Below, piece after piece: positions 35,080 through 44,845 of a stretch of 48,120 bases of DNA. The first letter of the stretch is position 1, and the number at the start of each line of letters is the position of its first letter. A program made the position numbers and the translations under genes. The DNA is from Paenibacillus contaminans (GTDB lineage: Bacteria > Bacillota > Bacilli > Paenibacillales > NBRC-103111): positions 1,795 to 49,914 of the forward strand of contig NZ_QMFB01000051.1 of assembly GCF_003285015.1 (NCBI RefSeq), written 5' to 3'. The notes below the pieces were generated by a model, which saw nothing but the letters and a program-made list of their open reading frames with translations, was not told the DNA's origin and searched no databases.

Positions 35080-35117
35080 ATGCAATCGTCCGTAATCATC
35101 GTCAACCTGCCAAAAGC

Positions 35118-36791
35118 TTACTGCTCGTCGATGCCCGCCGCCGCTTCCAAGCGGGCGGATGTAAGCTCGCTCAAGGCTCCGCCTGCCGGCGCGGATTCGG
35201 CCTTAAGCGGCTTTTTCATCGCCCACCACCGGACGCGCACGCGGGTCGCTTCAGTAGCACCGAACACTTTCACCCCGATGCGCAGCGTCCCCTTCTTCGG
35301 ATAAACGAGCGCGCCGACCGATACGTTGTCAAGATTCGGCGCATACGCGCTGTCTTTAAACACATCGACGCTGCCGTAATACACCTGCTCGCTGTCGTTT
35401 ATCATCTCGCCGAACGGTTCGACGCTGCTGTTTTCGAGTCCCGCCGTTACATAAACGTTGCCTTCCCCAAGGCCGTGCTCGATCTCACCGGAGAAAAAGC
35501 TTTTGCCTTGCTTGGAAAATGAAATGATGCCTTGACGCGATACGTTTTTGATCTCGATTTCGACTACGCCGCTGCTTACTTCCTCTCGGCCCGGTTGGCC
35601 TCCGTAAGCGAGCGCCGGTTTTGTTTCAGCCGCGCTTGCCGTTTGGCCGGCCGAAGCCGATTCGGATGCCGTCAGCTCCTTCTGGGCTTGCGCGTACGCC
35701 TTGCTCTCCTCGAATTTTTGCGCGACGGTTACCGCTCTACGCTCAAGCTCCCCAATGCGCTGCAGCACGGACGAATTCGTCACATATTCCCCGAACGGTA
35801 CCCGTTCGACCTTCTCAATCATATAGGTAGGTCCCATTTGCAGCAGTCCGATTTTGGCCAAGTAGATGCAAGGCTCGGAAGGAGCATCCATCGCCTGATC
35901 GATCGTGCGGTTGTAATAGTCGTCAAGCAGACGCTTCTGCACCGGCTCCTCCGCGACAAAAACGGTATTCGCGGCAGACGGCTCGACCGAAACCTGCCGG
36001 TCGCCGATGCGCAGCTGTCCCGTTATGCCCAAAGCGCTCTTTACGTTTGAACGGCTGCCCGCCCGCAGAAGAACAGGGATCGAATACTCGGTTTCCTGAC
36101 TGTCCGCAGGCTCCCGAAAAACGATGTGCGCATGCTCTTCATCCGCCGGCTCGAAGTGCTCCGCAGACAACTCGAACTGCAGCGATACGGGCGGCGTCTG
36201 CAGCGTCTTCTCGATTTTCAGCCTGGCCTCGAACAGCTGACCCGGATTGACATAACGAGGCGTCGTCAACAACAAGCGAACCGGACCGTCCGCAGCAAGC
36301 ACATTCGTTTCCTCGAACAGATCGGCATACGGGAAGGAGGACGGATCCGGCGCTTCTTCCCTGACGAACAGCCGGTAGCTTTCAAGAACCCGGTTATATT
36401 CGCTGATTTCTTCCGAACGCACGGAGGAATTCGCGACGGCATGAACGGGCTCTTTGCCCTTTTCGTCATAGGCGATGCAAAGATAAACGTTTTTGGCGTA
36501 TTCGTTGTTCGTGAAGCCCTCGACCATCGAAAGCTTAAGCGTCACCGGAGACGGGACGATAATTTCGCGGCCGAGCGCATCGAACGCGGCGCCCATTTCC
36601 ACCGATACGGATTTGTCGTCGATCGCGACCACCTGCAGCCCGGTCACGACCCCTGTGCCGTAAAGAAGCCGGTTCAAGAGGCGGCGCTTGTCGCTGAAGT
36701 ACTTTTGCTCGGACTCGAAATCCCGCACGGTAAGCAGCTTTCCGTAAAAATAGCGGTTGCGTTCGAACGGATAGTAACGTGATTTTTTCAT
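35118..36791 (-). CDS. CIS-associated conserved protein of unknown role
   Basis: A 557-residue soluble protein, last gene of the CIS operon. Its N-terminus (YYPFERNRYFYGKLLTVRDFE, then KRRLLNRLLYGTGVVTGLQV) has a pattern I associate with proteins encoded in phage-tail-like loci, where an aromatic/basic stretch leads into a small beta domain. The middle is beta-rich, an Ala/Ser-rich linker lies near 395-415, and a C-terminal beta-sandwich-like domain (from VVEIEIKNVSRQG) may be a binding module. It has no signal peptide or membrane helix. Candidate roles are tail fibre, baseplate collar or assembly factor. It starts 21 bases after the tail protein stop behind a GAGGAT site. The function is not recognised; membership in the apparatus is inferred from position. 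Confidence 0.65.
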   Translation of the reverse strand: MKKSRYYPFERNRYFYGKLLTVRDFESEQKYFSDKRRLLNRLLYGTGVVTGLQVVAIDDKSVSVEMGAAFDALGREIIVPSPVTLKLSMVEGFTNNEYAKNVYLCIAYDEKGKEPVHAVANSSVRSEEISEYNRVLESYRLFVREEAPDPSSFPYADLFEETNVLAADGPVRLLLTTPRYVNPGQLFEARLKIEKTLQTPPVSLQFELSAEHFEPADEEHAHIVFREPADSQETEYSIPVLLRAGSRSNVKSALGITGQLRIGDRQVSVEPSAANTVFVAEEPVQKRLLDDYYNRTIDQAMDAPSEPCIYLAKIGLLQMGPTYMIEKVERVPFGEYVTNSSVLQRIGELERRAVTVAQKFEESKAYAQAQKELTASESASAGQTASAAETKPALAYGGQPGREEVSSGVVEIEIKNVSRQGIISFSKQGKSFFSGEIEHGLGEGNVYVTAGLENSSVEPFGEMINDSEQVYYGSVDVFKDSAYAPNLDNVSVGALVYPKKGTLRIGVKVFGATEATRVRVRWWAMKKPLKAESAPAGGALSELTSARLEAAAGIDEQ

Positions 36792-36812
36792 GGCCCATAT
36801 CCTCGCTTTGCA

Positions 36813-38921
36813 TTATTCTAAATCGGAATCGAGCTCGAGTCTCGTATGCTGATCCATGCGGCGATCCCGGTCTACGTCGATAAGAATCGTGTTGTACGGC
36901 ATCGAAGATTTTTCGTCCAGGCTAAGCAGCGTCGGCTCCGATAAAACGGTATTGATACCCGTGTACGTATGCATATCCATAAACATCCATTCCTGCAGGA
37001 CGACCAGCTTCGCTTCCGTGAAAACCGGCTTCTGCTCGTCGACGATTTTCTGGATGAACAGCCGCTGCGCTTCCGTTTCGACGCATTCCGGACGCATAAG
37101 GATACAGAACACATACGGATTATCGCCGTATAAATCGCCAAGCAGCCGGCTTAATTCGGACTGCTCCCGCATGCTTTTATATTCGAAATATTCGATAATG
37201 ATCGGCGGATGGCCGGTTACAAGCTCCAGTATCCGTTCGATCGCCCTTCTCGTTCCCCGCTGTTTGTACAGCTCCGGCGCCATCTTGATCAGCTGCCTGC
37301 GCTTGCCCTCGTCCCAGCTTTCGTCCTCCGCGATGCCCATCCATGTTCCCAGCCATTTCAAATAGTCGCCGGAAACCGAATCGGGATCGAAATATCCGGC
37401 CATCCGTTCGACGTTCTCCTCCGTTTGCTGAAGAAACGAATCGAACAGCGCCAAGTAACGGTGCAGAAAATCCCGGCTCTGAGGATGCTCCTGGTAGATG
37501 GGCGGCAAATAATCGAGCAGCGATTGTCTCGGGAAATATACCCGCAGCTTGCGAATGCAAGGCGTATCGGTCTCGCTGCCGATGATGCGGATCTTCAGCC
37601 ATAAATACCGGCCTTTGGCATTGCGGATCAGCGCATCGCGCGGATTGACGACCGGCTCCGACCACAAATGCCGAGTCGCTTCCAGCTTCTCTCGAATGGC
37701 GATCGCCGGATCGGCCAAATACGGCTCCAAATCCGTTATGATGCCGCCGACCTGCTGCATGCGCCGATCCGAGGCGAAGAACGAAATCCGAATTTGCGTT
37801 TCCTCCGGAATGTCCGCTTCCAGCCATAACTTGTGCCACTCCGTTTCTTCCTCCGTCGAATCGAGAGCCGCCGCGAAATAAATCCCCTCAGGCAGGCCGC
37901 TTTCCTTCATCGCCATCGTACGGTGCTGGAGCTCGAGCATCGTAATATCCTCGGTTTCCCCGTTCAGCACGAACATCCGGTCGCGACGGTCGAGCAGCAG
38001 CTTGTCGCAGCGTCCGCGAAACCCCGAAATCGCCGCTACGAAACGTCCCTCCGAATCGAACTTCAGCATATAGCGGTCGTCCTCCGCATCGGAGCGGACG
38101 TATCGGCAATCGCCTATATAAACATGCTGATTCGCGTCAATGGAAAAGCCGGCATACGGAATTTGGCGGGATAGCGAATACATTTGCTCCGCTTCCCCGT
38201 TCCTGCCGAAGCCGATCACAAGCCGCTTTTCCGCATCGAATATATACACCTGCCCGTCGCGTACCGCAACCGCATAACGGTGCTGCAGCTGCGCAGCCAT
38301 CATAATCGGCTCGTTTATGCGCAGCAGTTCATGCGTATATACCGCCGCAGGGCTCCCGGAAGCGTCCCAGCGTACGATGCCGATTGCGCCGTTTTCCGGA
38401 AGCTCCGGATTTCCATTCACGTCAACCATCATATCGAGAGGCGTTGCCGCATACACGTTTTTGGCTTCATCGCAAGCGACCGCAAGCGGGAAAATAGGCT
38501 TGCCGTTCCACGAATCGGCCGTCCAAACCGCTTGTCCGTTCGAAACCGAATAAGCCGCTATTTTGCGTTCGCCGGCCGGATCGGCCACGAAAAGCGTATC
38601 GCCGTTCGCGGCAAGTATCGCCTCGTTCGTAAACTGGCCGTGCCATTCCCGGAAAATCGGCTCCACATGCTTATTTTCGTAGTCGTATGACCATAACGCC
38701 GTCGTCTGATCCATAATATAAAGCTTCCCGTTCGTACCGGGGGTGAAATCGGCCAGACCGGATATCCGCTCCAGCTCCGACAGTCGGATAATCCGTTTGA
38801 CGCCGTATTTTGCCGTCCTGCTCATGCCGATCCCCGCATCCCCGATATGCAGGTTATGAACATATCCCCTGTCCCAGTCTTCGGATTTATTCAACGAGAA
38901 AAAGCGGGATTCGCCGCTCAT
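36813..38921 (-). CDS. P2 gpI-like tail/baseplate protein with N-terminal beta-propeller
   Basis: A 702-residue protein. The C-terminal part (about 470-640) is a phage tail protein I domain: LRVYFPRQSLLDYLPPIYQ, then FDSFLQQTEENVERM, YLKWLGTWMGI and RRQLIKMAPELYKQRGT. In contractile tails this domain belongs to the baseplate wedge between the J protein and the fibres. The first 350 residues are beta-propeller-like repeats (GKLYIMDQTTALW, GDTLFVADPAGER, QHVYIGDCRYV). Fusion of a propeller to gpI makes it several times longer than phage gpI (about 180 residues) and suggests extra contacts, perhaps with a cell surface or fibre. It has a strong GGGAGGTGA site and lies between baseplate J and the last operon gene. 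Confidence 0.85.
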   Translation of the reverse strand: MSGESRFFSLNKSEDWDRGYVHNLHIGDAGIGMSRTAKYGVKRIIRLSELERISGLADFTPGTNGKLYIMDQTTALWSYDYENKHVEPIFREWHGQFTNEAILAANGDTLFVADPAGERKIAAYSVSNGQAVWTADSWNGKPIFPLAVACDEAKNVYAATPLDMMVDVNGNPELPENGAIGIVRWDASGSPAAVYTHELLRINEPIMMAAQLQHRYAVAVRDGQVYIFDAEKRLVIGFGRNGEAEQMYSLSRQIPYAGFSIDANQHVYIGDCRYVRSDAEDDRYMLKFDSEGRFVAAISGFRGRCDKLLLDRRDRMFVLNGETEDITMLELQHRTMAMKESGLPEGIYFAAALDSTEEETEWHKLWLEADIPEETQIRISFFASDRRMQQVGGIITDLEPYLADPAIAIREKLEATRHLWSEPVVNPRDALIRNAKGRYLWLKIRIIGSETDTPCIRKLRVYFPRQSLLDYLPPIYQEHPQSRDFLHRYLALFDSFLQQTEENVERMAGYFDPDSVSGDYLKWLGTWMGIAEDESWDEGKRRQLIKMAPELYKQRGTRRAIERILELVTGHPPIIIEYFEYKSMREQSELSRLLGDLYGDNPYVFCILMRPECVETEAQRLFIQKIVDEQKPVFTEAKLVVLQEWMFMDMHTYTGINTVLSEPTLLSLDEKSSMPYNTILIDVDRDRRMDQHTRLELDSDLE

Positions 38922-39014
38922 GCCTGTTCACCTCCCTTGTTGTCGACTGTATCGTCCCTCCGCCCGCAGGAAGTAGGGCAAGGTACGAAAAAATAGGAGC
39001 CTGTATCCCTGCAT

Positions 39015-41264
39015 TCACAGTGCGTCGGTTATGCTGATAAGCTCGATTTCATGCTCGCCGGAGTAAATGAGCCCGCTTGGCGGAATCCGGATATCGCCGT
39101 CCGCCTCCTTGAAGCTGCCGCCGCCATCCGCATCCAGCCATAAATCCTGTACGTATTCGACGCCTGCGACCCGGTTGATCGCCCCGAATACGTCTCCCTT
39201 GTAAACCGTCCTGCCGAACGCCCATCCCGTCGAGCCGTTTCCTCTCGCCATCGGCGACAGCAGCTTTCGCAGTTCCTCGCGCACTCGCCGCTCGGCGTCC
39301 CGCACATGCTGCTTCACGACAACTACGGCGTGCACCGTCACTTTGATATACTCCGCGGGAATGACGTGCAGCTCGGTAGTAACGAGCCTATATTGATCAA
39401 GATGAGCCTTGACCGTTTGCAAAAAGCCCGCGCTCGCCTTCGGATGATCGGATTCGCTGTAAGGAACGACGACGACGGTCATCTGGCCGGGCGCTTTCTG
39501 ACGCGGATAGTCGCGCTTTCCCTTTATGTAGAGCGGGATCGCCTTGACTCGCGCTACGCGCAAACCGGGCGTGTTCGCAGCCAAATACTCGTAATCCTCG
39601 CACGTCACGGCGCGCGTCGGCGTCTTCAGCTCGCGGAGCGCGCGATCCTTCGCATCGGGGACGGTTTCACGTTCCGTACCGCCCTTCGCCGGCGCATGAT
39701 TCAATACCTGGATGTCCGTATACATCGGATGATCGTCTGCGAAGGCGCTTATGAAGCGTTCCTTTACGTTGCCGCGCCTTCCTCCGCCGCTGCGGTAAGC
39801 TAAGATGCAAATATTGTCGGTGTCCGATGCCTGAGGGAGTATCCCTTCTTCGTTATTGCCGAATCGCAGCACGTTGTCCTCCGGATCGAGCACATAATGC
39901 CGGTCGTAAGGACCCGAGCGGTCAAAATCGTCAACGCGGCTCCAATCCTCCCAGACAAGCTCCGTCTCATCGTGAAGGCGCCTGCCGATCTGCAGCAAAA
40001 ATCCGTCGCGCATGCAATGCCGGCCATCCCACTCGAACGTTTGGCCGGGTAGGCCGCTGCTGCGTCCGATGAGTCTGGCTTCCGCGAAGTCCGGCGTATA
40101 GGCGATAATCCGCACATTGTTTACGCCTTTATCCGGAACCGCTCCGTTCGCGCCGTCGCCGAATGCGACGGTCATCGTACCGCCCGCTTCGTCCTTTTCC
40201 AGCGAGAAGCTTCGATCCAGCGGTCCCGCAGCGGACAGATCGTCCGTCTGCCGCCAATACCGCCATCCGCCGCGTTCCCCTTTGACCTGCACGTTAACAA
40301 TCCCGTTATAGGGTAAATAAGCGCTGACGCTGCAGCGCAAAGCCGCTTCGCCGGTCGCGTCGAATTCATAAACGGCGCTGGCCGTATCTTGTTGAACCGC
40401 GGGTACGGTATTCAAGCAAACCCGCTGAAGCTTCGGCGACAGCTCATAACCTTCCGCCTCAAGCGTACAGCAAAGCCAATAACGGCTCCGGTCGTTCGCA
40501 GGCTGAATCGGCAGCGGCTTCATCTCCGAGCCGATTCTCATCACGATCCTGCCGCTATCGGAAAGCTCGACGGTTTCGTCGCGGACGATTTCGACCGGCA
40601 GCCAGCCTTCCGCGCCGCCGTCGGCCGCTCCGTAATATTTCCAGGACACGCGTGCCGAAGAAAAGCGGCGCCGGTCCGAGCGGTCCCCTTCTTCGCCGAC
40701 AGCGACCGGATAATCGTCAAACAGCAGCATGGCCAAAGTAATGTCCGCCGCTTCGGGCAGCGGCCTGTCAAATCCAAGGAACAACCGGTTATCGCGCTTC
40801 GGCTCATGTCCGAACGGGTAAAACGAAACCGCCGCATGATCGTTGGAGGAAGTGACGTCGTTCGTTACGGCGCCGACCCGGGTCAGCACCTTCTCCAGCC
40901 GCGCCGGAACAAGCTCCAGCGTCCGCTCCGTCTCGAATTGCTGGTCCATCGCCGTCAGCCGCGTTCCCGCAGGCAGCACAAGCCTGCCGTCCACTTGCTC
41001 GAACGATACGTCCGCACGCGCCGGCGCCGGTTCCATCGGCCGGACGCCGAGCAGCTTCAGAAATTTCCGCTCGTTCTTGAGCGTGACGCGGTTCATGTAA
41101 TATTGCTGCATTTCCGCCAGCCAAGCAAACAATTCGATCATCGTAATGCCCGGATCATGAGCATTCTCGTCCGTCCACTGCGGCTGCAGATGGGGGATCG
41201 ATTGGCGCGCTTCCTTCACCAGCTGCTCGAAAGCTTTATCGTCCAAATTCGGTATCGGCAGCAT
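39015..41264 (-). CDS. baseplate J-like protein, second copy (Afp12/Afp11 type)
   Basis: A 749-residue putative baseplate assembly protein. The N-terminus has the conserved HDPGITMIELFAWLAEMQQYYMNR motif of the long gpJ family found in phage-tail-like systems (split here for brevity: HDPGITMIELF then AEMQQYYMNR). The C-terminal third carries the J core (TRAVTCEDYEYLAANTPGLR, then VVVVPYSESDHPKAS). It would form part of the wedge ring linking hub to sheath. It is preceded by AGGAGGAAG and lies 52 bases after a longer paralogue. Two tandem J proteins also occur in other CIS loci, where they alternate in the wedge. Confidence 0.88.
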   Translation of the reverse strand: MLPIPNLDDKAFEQLVKEARQSIPHLQPQWTDENAHDPGITMIELFAWLAEMQQYYMNRVTLKNERKFLKLLGVRPMEPAPARADVSFEQVDGRLVLPAGTRLTAMDQQFETERTLELVPARLEKVLTRVGAVTNDVTSSNDHAAVSFYPFGHEPKRDNRLFLGFDRPLPEAADITLAMLLFDDYPVAVGEEGDRSDRRRFSSARVSWKYYGAADGGAEGWLPVEIVRDETVELSDSGRIVMRIGSEMKPLPIQPANDRSRYWLCCTLEAEGYELSPKLQRVCLNTVPAVQQDTASAVYEFDATGEAALRCSVSAYLPYNGIVNVQVKGERGGWRYWRQTDDLSAAGPLDRSFSLEKDEAGGTMTVAFGDGANGAVPDKGVNNVRIIAYTPDFAEARLIGRSSGLPGQTFEWDGRHCMRDGFLLQIGRRLHDETELVWEDWSRVDDFDRSGPYDRHYVLDPEDNVLRFGNNEEGILPQASDTDNICILAYRSGGGRRGNVKERFISAFADDHPMYTDIQVLNHAPAKGGTERETVPDAKDRALRELKTPTRAVTCEDYEYLAANTPGLRVARVKAIPLYIKGKRDYPRQKAPGQMTVVVVPYSESDHPKASAGFLQTVKAHLDQYRLVTTELHVIPAEYIKVTVHAVVVVKQHVRDAERRVREELRKLLSPMARGNGSTGWAFGRTVYKGDVFGAINRVAGVEYVQDLWLDADGGGSFKEADGDIRIPPSGLIYSGEHEIELISITDAL

Positions 41265-41316
41265 CGCTTCTTCCTCCTTCTCGGTTGCGGACTTTACCGT
41301 CTATGCTTGATGCCGT

Positions 41317-44300
41317 TTAAACGAGCGTAACGTTCACTTCATGCACCCCGCCTACGACAATCCCGTGCGGCACGTCGCCCAGCTTTCGCGGGTCCAGCTC
41401 CGTACGGACGCCGTCCTCCAGTTTATGAACGGTCATATATAGCTTCTGGACATGGCTGACGGCTGGAATCGATTTGAGCAGTCCGTAAAAAACGGATACG
41501 TGCAGCTGCTGGCCGATCGCCCAGCCCTTGCCGTCGTAGCCGCCGGTCAGCGGGTCGAGAAACTTGCCGAGCAGCCGGATCGACTCAAGCTCGGCCGAAA
41601 CGATGTGATCCATGTTCGTTACCGCCATTACGACATGAACCGATATTTCCAGGTATGCCGGTTCGATGACCTGAATGTTTTCCGGGAATGCGACGACGCT
41701 CGGCACCCGCTCAAGCATATATTTTTCGACTTCCCGCTTAAGCTCGGGAAAGCCTTGTCCGCCTTGCAATCCGTCCTTCGCAAGCACGACCAGCGTGATC
41801 GAGCCGATTTCGCGCTCCATGCGCACATTGACGTTAGCCAGGCACTTCACCTTGGCAATATTCGGATAAGCCTCGCGCGCCAGCCATTCGAAATCGTCCG
41901 CAGTTACGGCCCGGTCTCGATGCTTAATCAGCTGCGGGCCCCGCCGGATCGCTTCCTGTACCGTTTCACCGTCGCAGCCTCCGGCCGCAGGCTCCGGGTT
42001 CTCTACCGTCTGCACGAAAGCGATCGATTGATGCAGCGCGGCAATTTGCTTGCGTCCGACATTGCCCCGCCGACCGGCCGACACCTTGTAGCTGACCCGA
42101 ATCCGTTCTCCGCCTTCCGGAACGGCCATTCCTCTGACGCCGTCTCCGAAAAGCAGCTTTCCGCTATTTCGGTCGATGACATAATGGCGGTCTTTCGGCT
42201 GCGAATCGCCGAGCGAGCCGACAGGCTGCCACAGTATCCGGATGCGCTGAAGATTTCCTTCCGAATCCCGAAGCACATTGCACTCGGCGCCCGACGCCTC
42301 GAGCGACTCCAGTTCTTCTTCCCCGAGATGCTCGGTCTCGTCGATCCATACTTGCTCCGCGACGATCGGCGTCCGATCCAGCCAATGCTCGAAGCCGCGC
42401 TCGCCTTCAACCGGTATCGGCACTTCATCCTCGACGGTTTCCTGTTGAACGACGCGTGTCGTATTGACAAAGAAGCCGTTTGCGATCGGAACCGGCATGT
42501 CGTCGGGGCCGGCCTCGTATTTGGAGTCGCGGTTTACTGCGCGGAGCCAGTAGAGCGGCGTTCCGAAGATCGGCTCGCTCGTAAAATCGTGAGGCCCTGC
42601 AAACTGAATCGTTCCGCTTTGCGTCAGCCCGTTCGTCTCGTCAAAAACCTTAAGCGGGCGCCATTCCGCTTGGCCATGCCGTCCGCCGAGATATTCCCAC
42701 TCGAAGAGAGGCACGTGCGCTTGCGTAAGCTTCATCGGCTTCATCGAAACGTAAAGATGGATCGGACCTCGTACCGGCGGCGCATCGAAGCCGAAGTAGA
42801 GCGACGGATACTTGCAATCCAACTGCATGAAGGGCCTGATCGCCGTACCTTCGAGGTTCAAACGGGAAGTTTCGTCCTGCAGCAGCGTATTGTTCAACGC
42901 CGCGAGCCGTTCCGGGGCCAAAAAACGTTCCCCATACCCGTATGCAAGCGAGACGTTCTCGATCCACGGCGATAAATAAACCGAGCCGGGATTGTAAAGA
43001 TTTTCGATTTGCAAAATACGAGCTCGAATCCAGTAGCTGTACTCCCCGTTGACGAACGTTTCCGCAAGATCGGCCGGGCATTCGAAGGAAAGCTCCCTCT
43101 CCGCCTCTTCCGGCCGGTAAAACATCGTTTCCTCCGTCTCGCCGACAGGCAGCCTTACCCAAGCGCTGCCGTTCCAATACTCCCATAACACGCTCGTTAT
43201 CGATACCGGCTCGTGAACCTGCTTCTCGAATTGCGACTTCTTCATAATCAGCTTCCACTCGATTTGCGGCTCTTGTTCCGGCGAGAGCCGGTTTTCCACC
43301 GCCCGCATACGAAACCGGATCGAGATGCGGCCTTCCCGTTTGCTGAACGCTTCCTGGCTTGCGATGTAGAAGGTGCCGTACGGAACGAAAAACTCCCCGA
43401 ACGGGTACATCCCTTCATTACGGCCTTGAACGTCCCCGGCAAACAACCGGTCAGGAGCAAACCCTCCCTGTCCATCCGCATCCGCATAATCGGTCTTCGC
43501 CATAATCGAATCGAAGGATACGTTCCCCGACAGAAGCGGAGTTGCGGCCGGCCGCAACCGGCAAGCGATCCAATGCGACGAAGCGCCTCCTATTTCCCGC
43601 TCTTCAATGGCGCCGCCGCGATTCTTATGCAGCGTGATTCTGTTTTGCTCGGAAACGGCCAAGTCAAAAGGCGCCCAGCCGTTTTCTGTTGCATACAGCC
43701 ACTCCGCCAGATTCGGATCGGTCAGCAGCCTGCATATTTCCTGCTCGCGGTATCGCATCAAGGAATTGCCGAATACGAGATCGATCTTCACCGTCCGTTC
43801 GAGCAGAAACAGCCGCTCGTGACCGATATATAACATGTGCTGCTGCAAATTGTCGGCTCCGTCAAAACGAAACAAAGCCGTCGGCCGTTCGTCGCCCAGC
43901 CCGCTCGCTTCAAGGAAAGCGTCCGGCAGCTTGCGGATAACGTCCCGCCGGTTGCTGACTTCGTAAAGCGAAACAAGCTTGGCCGGGGTAAGCATGACGC
44001 CGCGTTCGGTTTCGAAGACGATTTCGCCGTCCTCTTCGGCCGCGGACAGCTGCGTGCCGGAAGCTACCCAGACCGGATCCCTGACGCCTTCGCTCAGCCG
44101 AAACGTCACTTGCGCGCGGGCCGGCCTTGCGGGAAGCTGCGATACGTTCAGCATATTGAGAAAAGCTACGAAATTTTTATATGGCACCCGGTTCAGCCGC
44201 TGTATGTTATCTTGATACATATCGGCAAACAACAGAAACAACGCCGTTCCCGGATCGGGATCCTCAGGCGTGAAGCGCCATTCCGGCGTATAAAACGGCG

Positions 44301-44364
44301 CCATCTCTTTCATTTGCTGGATGAGCGCTTTCGCGTCGCGCCGGTCGATTTTTGGAGGCAACAC
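41317..44364 (-). CDS. baseplate J-like protein, first copy (long, Afp11 type)
   Basis: A 1015-residue baseplate wedge protein. Its N-terminus parallels the shorter paralogue downstream (EDPDPGTALFLLFADMYQDNIQR), and the J core sits near the C-terminus (AVTADDFEWLAREAYPNIAKV, then FYGLLKSIPAVSHVQKLYM). The extra 270 residues are mainly inserted beta domains in the middle. The start is GTG, with GGAGGGGG 8 bases upstream. It follows the gp25 gene by 41 bases; in many CIS loci a PAAR gene stands exactly here, and none does. Confidence 0.88.
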   Translation of the reverse strand: MLPPKIDRRDAKALIQQMKEMAPFYTPEWRFTPEDPDPGTALFLLFADMYQDNIQRLNRVPYKNFVAFLNMLNVSQLPARPARAQVTFRLSEGVRDPVWVASGTQLSAAEEDGEIVFETERGVMLTPAKLVSLYEVSNRRDVIRKLPDAFLEASGLGDERPTALFRFDGADNLQQHMLYIGHERLFLLERTVKIDLVFGNSLMRYREQEICRLLTDPNLAEWLYATENGWAPFDLAVSEQNRITLHKNRGGAIEEREIGGASSHWIACRLRPAATPLLSGNVSFDSIMAKTDYADADGQGGFAPDRLFAGDVQGRNEGMYPFGEFFVPYGTFYIASQEAFSKREGRISIRFRMRAVENRLSPEQEPQIEWKLIMKKSQFEKQVHEPVSITSVLWEYWNGSAWVRLPVGETEETMFYRPEEAERELSFECPADLAETFVNGEYSYWIRARILQIENLYNPGSVYLSPWIENVSLAYGYGERFLAPERLAALNNTLLQDETSRLNLEGTAIRPFMQLDCKYPSLYFGFDAPPVRGPIHLYVSMKPMKLTQAHVPLFEWEYLGGRHGQAEWRPLKVFDETNGLTQSGTIQFAGPHDFTSEPIFGTPLYWLRAVNRDSKYEAGPDDMPVPIANGFFVNTTRVVQQETVEDEVPIPVEGERGFEHWLDRTPIVAEQVWIDETEHLGEEELESLEASGAECNVLRDSEGNLQRIRILWQPVGSLGDSQPKDRHYVIDRNSGKLLFGDGVRGMAVPEGGERIRVSYKVSAGRRGNVGRKQIAALHQSIAFVQTVENPEPAAGGCDGETVQEAIRRGPQLIKHRDRAVTADDFEWLAREAYPNIAKVKCLANVNVRMEREIGSITLVVLAKDGLQGGQGFPELKREVEKYMLERVPSVVAFPENIQVIEPAYLEISVHVVMAVTNMDHIVSAELESIRLLGKFLDPLTGGYDGKGWAIGQQLHVSVFYGLLKSIPAVSHVQKLYMTVHKLEDGVRTELDPRKLGDVPHGIVVGGVHEVNVTLV

Positions 44365-44405
44365 GCTTGAACCCCCTCCCCATGGAATGTAAATCGAAAA
44401 TCGAG

Positions 44406-44807
44406 TTATTTGGAGCCCTCATATAAATAGAACGGATACACCTGGTTATACAAATTATTCGTCGTCCGCACCGCATAGCCGACATGGATAAACAGTTTGC
44501 CGGGCTCCCTCGCATCCGGCTCCGCACGAACGTCCAGCTCGTGCACGCGGGGCTCCCAAATGCGGATCGCCTCGGTTATGCTTGCTTCGAGCAGCCGAAG
44601 CGTCGTATCGTCCATTTGGCCGAAAACGAACTCGTTCACCCCGCAGCCGAAATCGGGCCGCATCACGCGCTCGCCCTTCGACGTGCCGAGAATGATCCGA
44701 ATCGCTTCGGCGATATCCTCTTCATATTCGGAAGTCAGAATCCGACCTGTCGTAGCATCCACTTGGACGGGAAACTTCCAACCGCGCCCCAAAAACTCCT
44801 CGCTCAT
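44406..44807 (-). CDS. GPW/gp25 baseplate wedge protein (Afp9-like)
   Basis: A 133-residue gp25-family protein, the usual length. The family signature includes ILGTSKGERVMRPDFG near residue 40 and the EPR motif in IWEPRVHELDV that gp25 proteins use to start sheath assembly. It acts at the baseplate-sheath junction. A GGAGG site precedes the ATG, and the gene lies between the spike and the first J gene, matching the order of other contractile systems. Confidence 0.93.
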   Translation of the reverse strand: MSEEFLGRGWKFPVQVDATTGRILTSEYEEDIAEAIRIILGTSKGERVMRPDFGCGVNEFVFGQMDDTTLRLLEASITEAIRIWEPRVHELDVRAEPDAREPGKLFIHVGYAVRTTNNLYNQVYPFYLYEGSK

Positions 44808-44845
44808 GCCGGCTCCTCCTTCCGCATCACGTAACTTAAGGCAGG

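Noticed and set aside
34882..35085. 67-codon minus-strand frame after the CIS operon
   Set aside because: It contains the operon terminator and two of the CTACAGGTA repeats, and shows no ribosome site.
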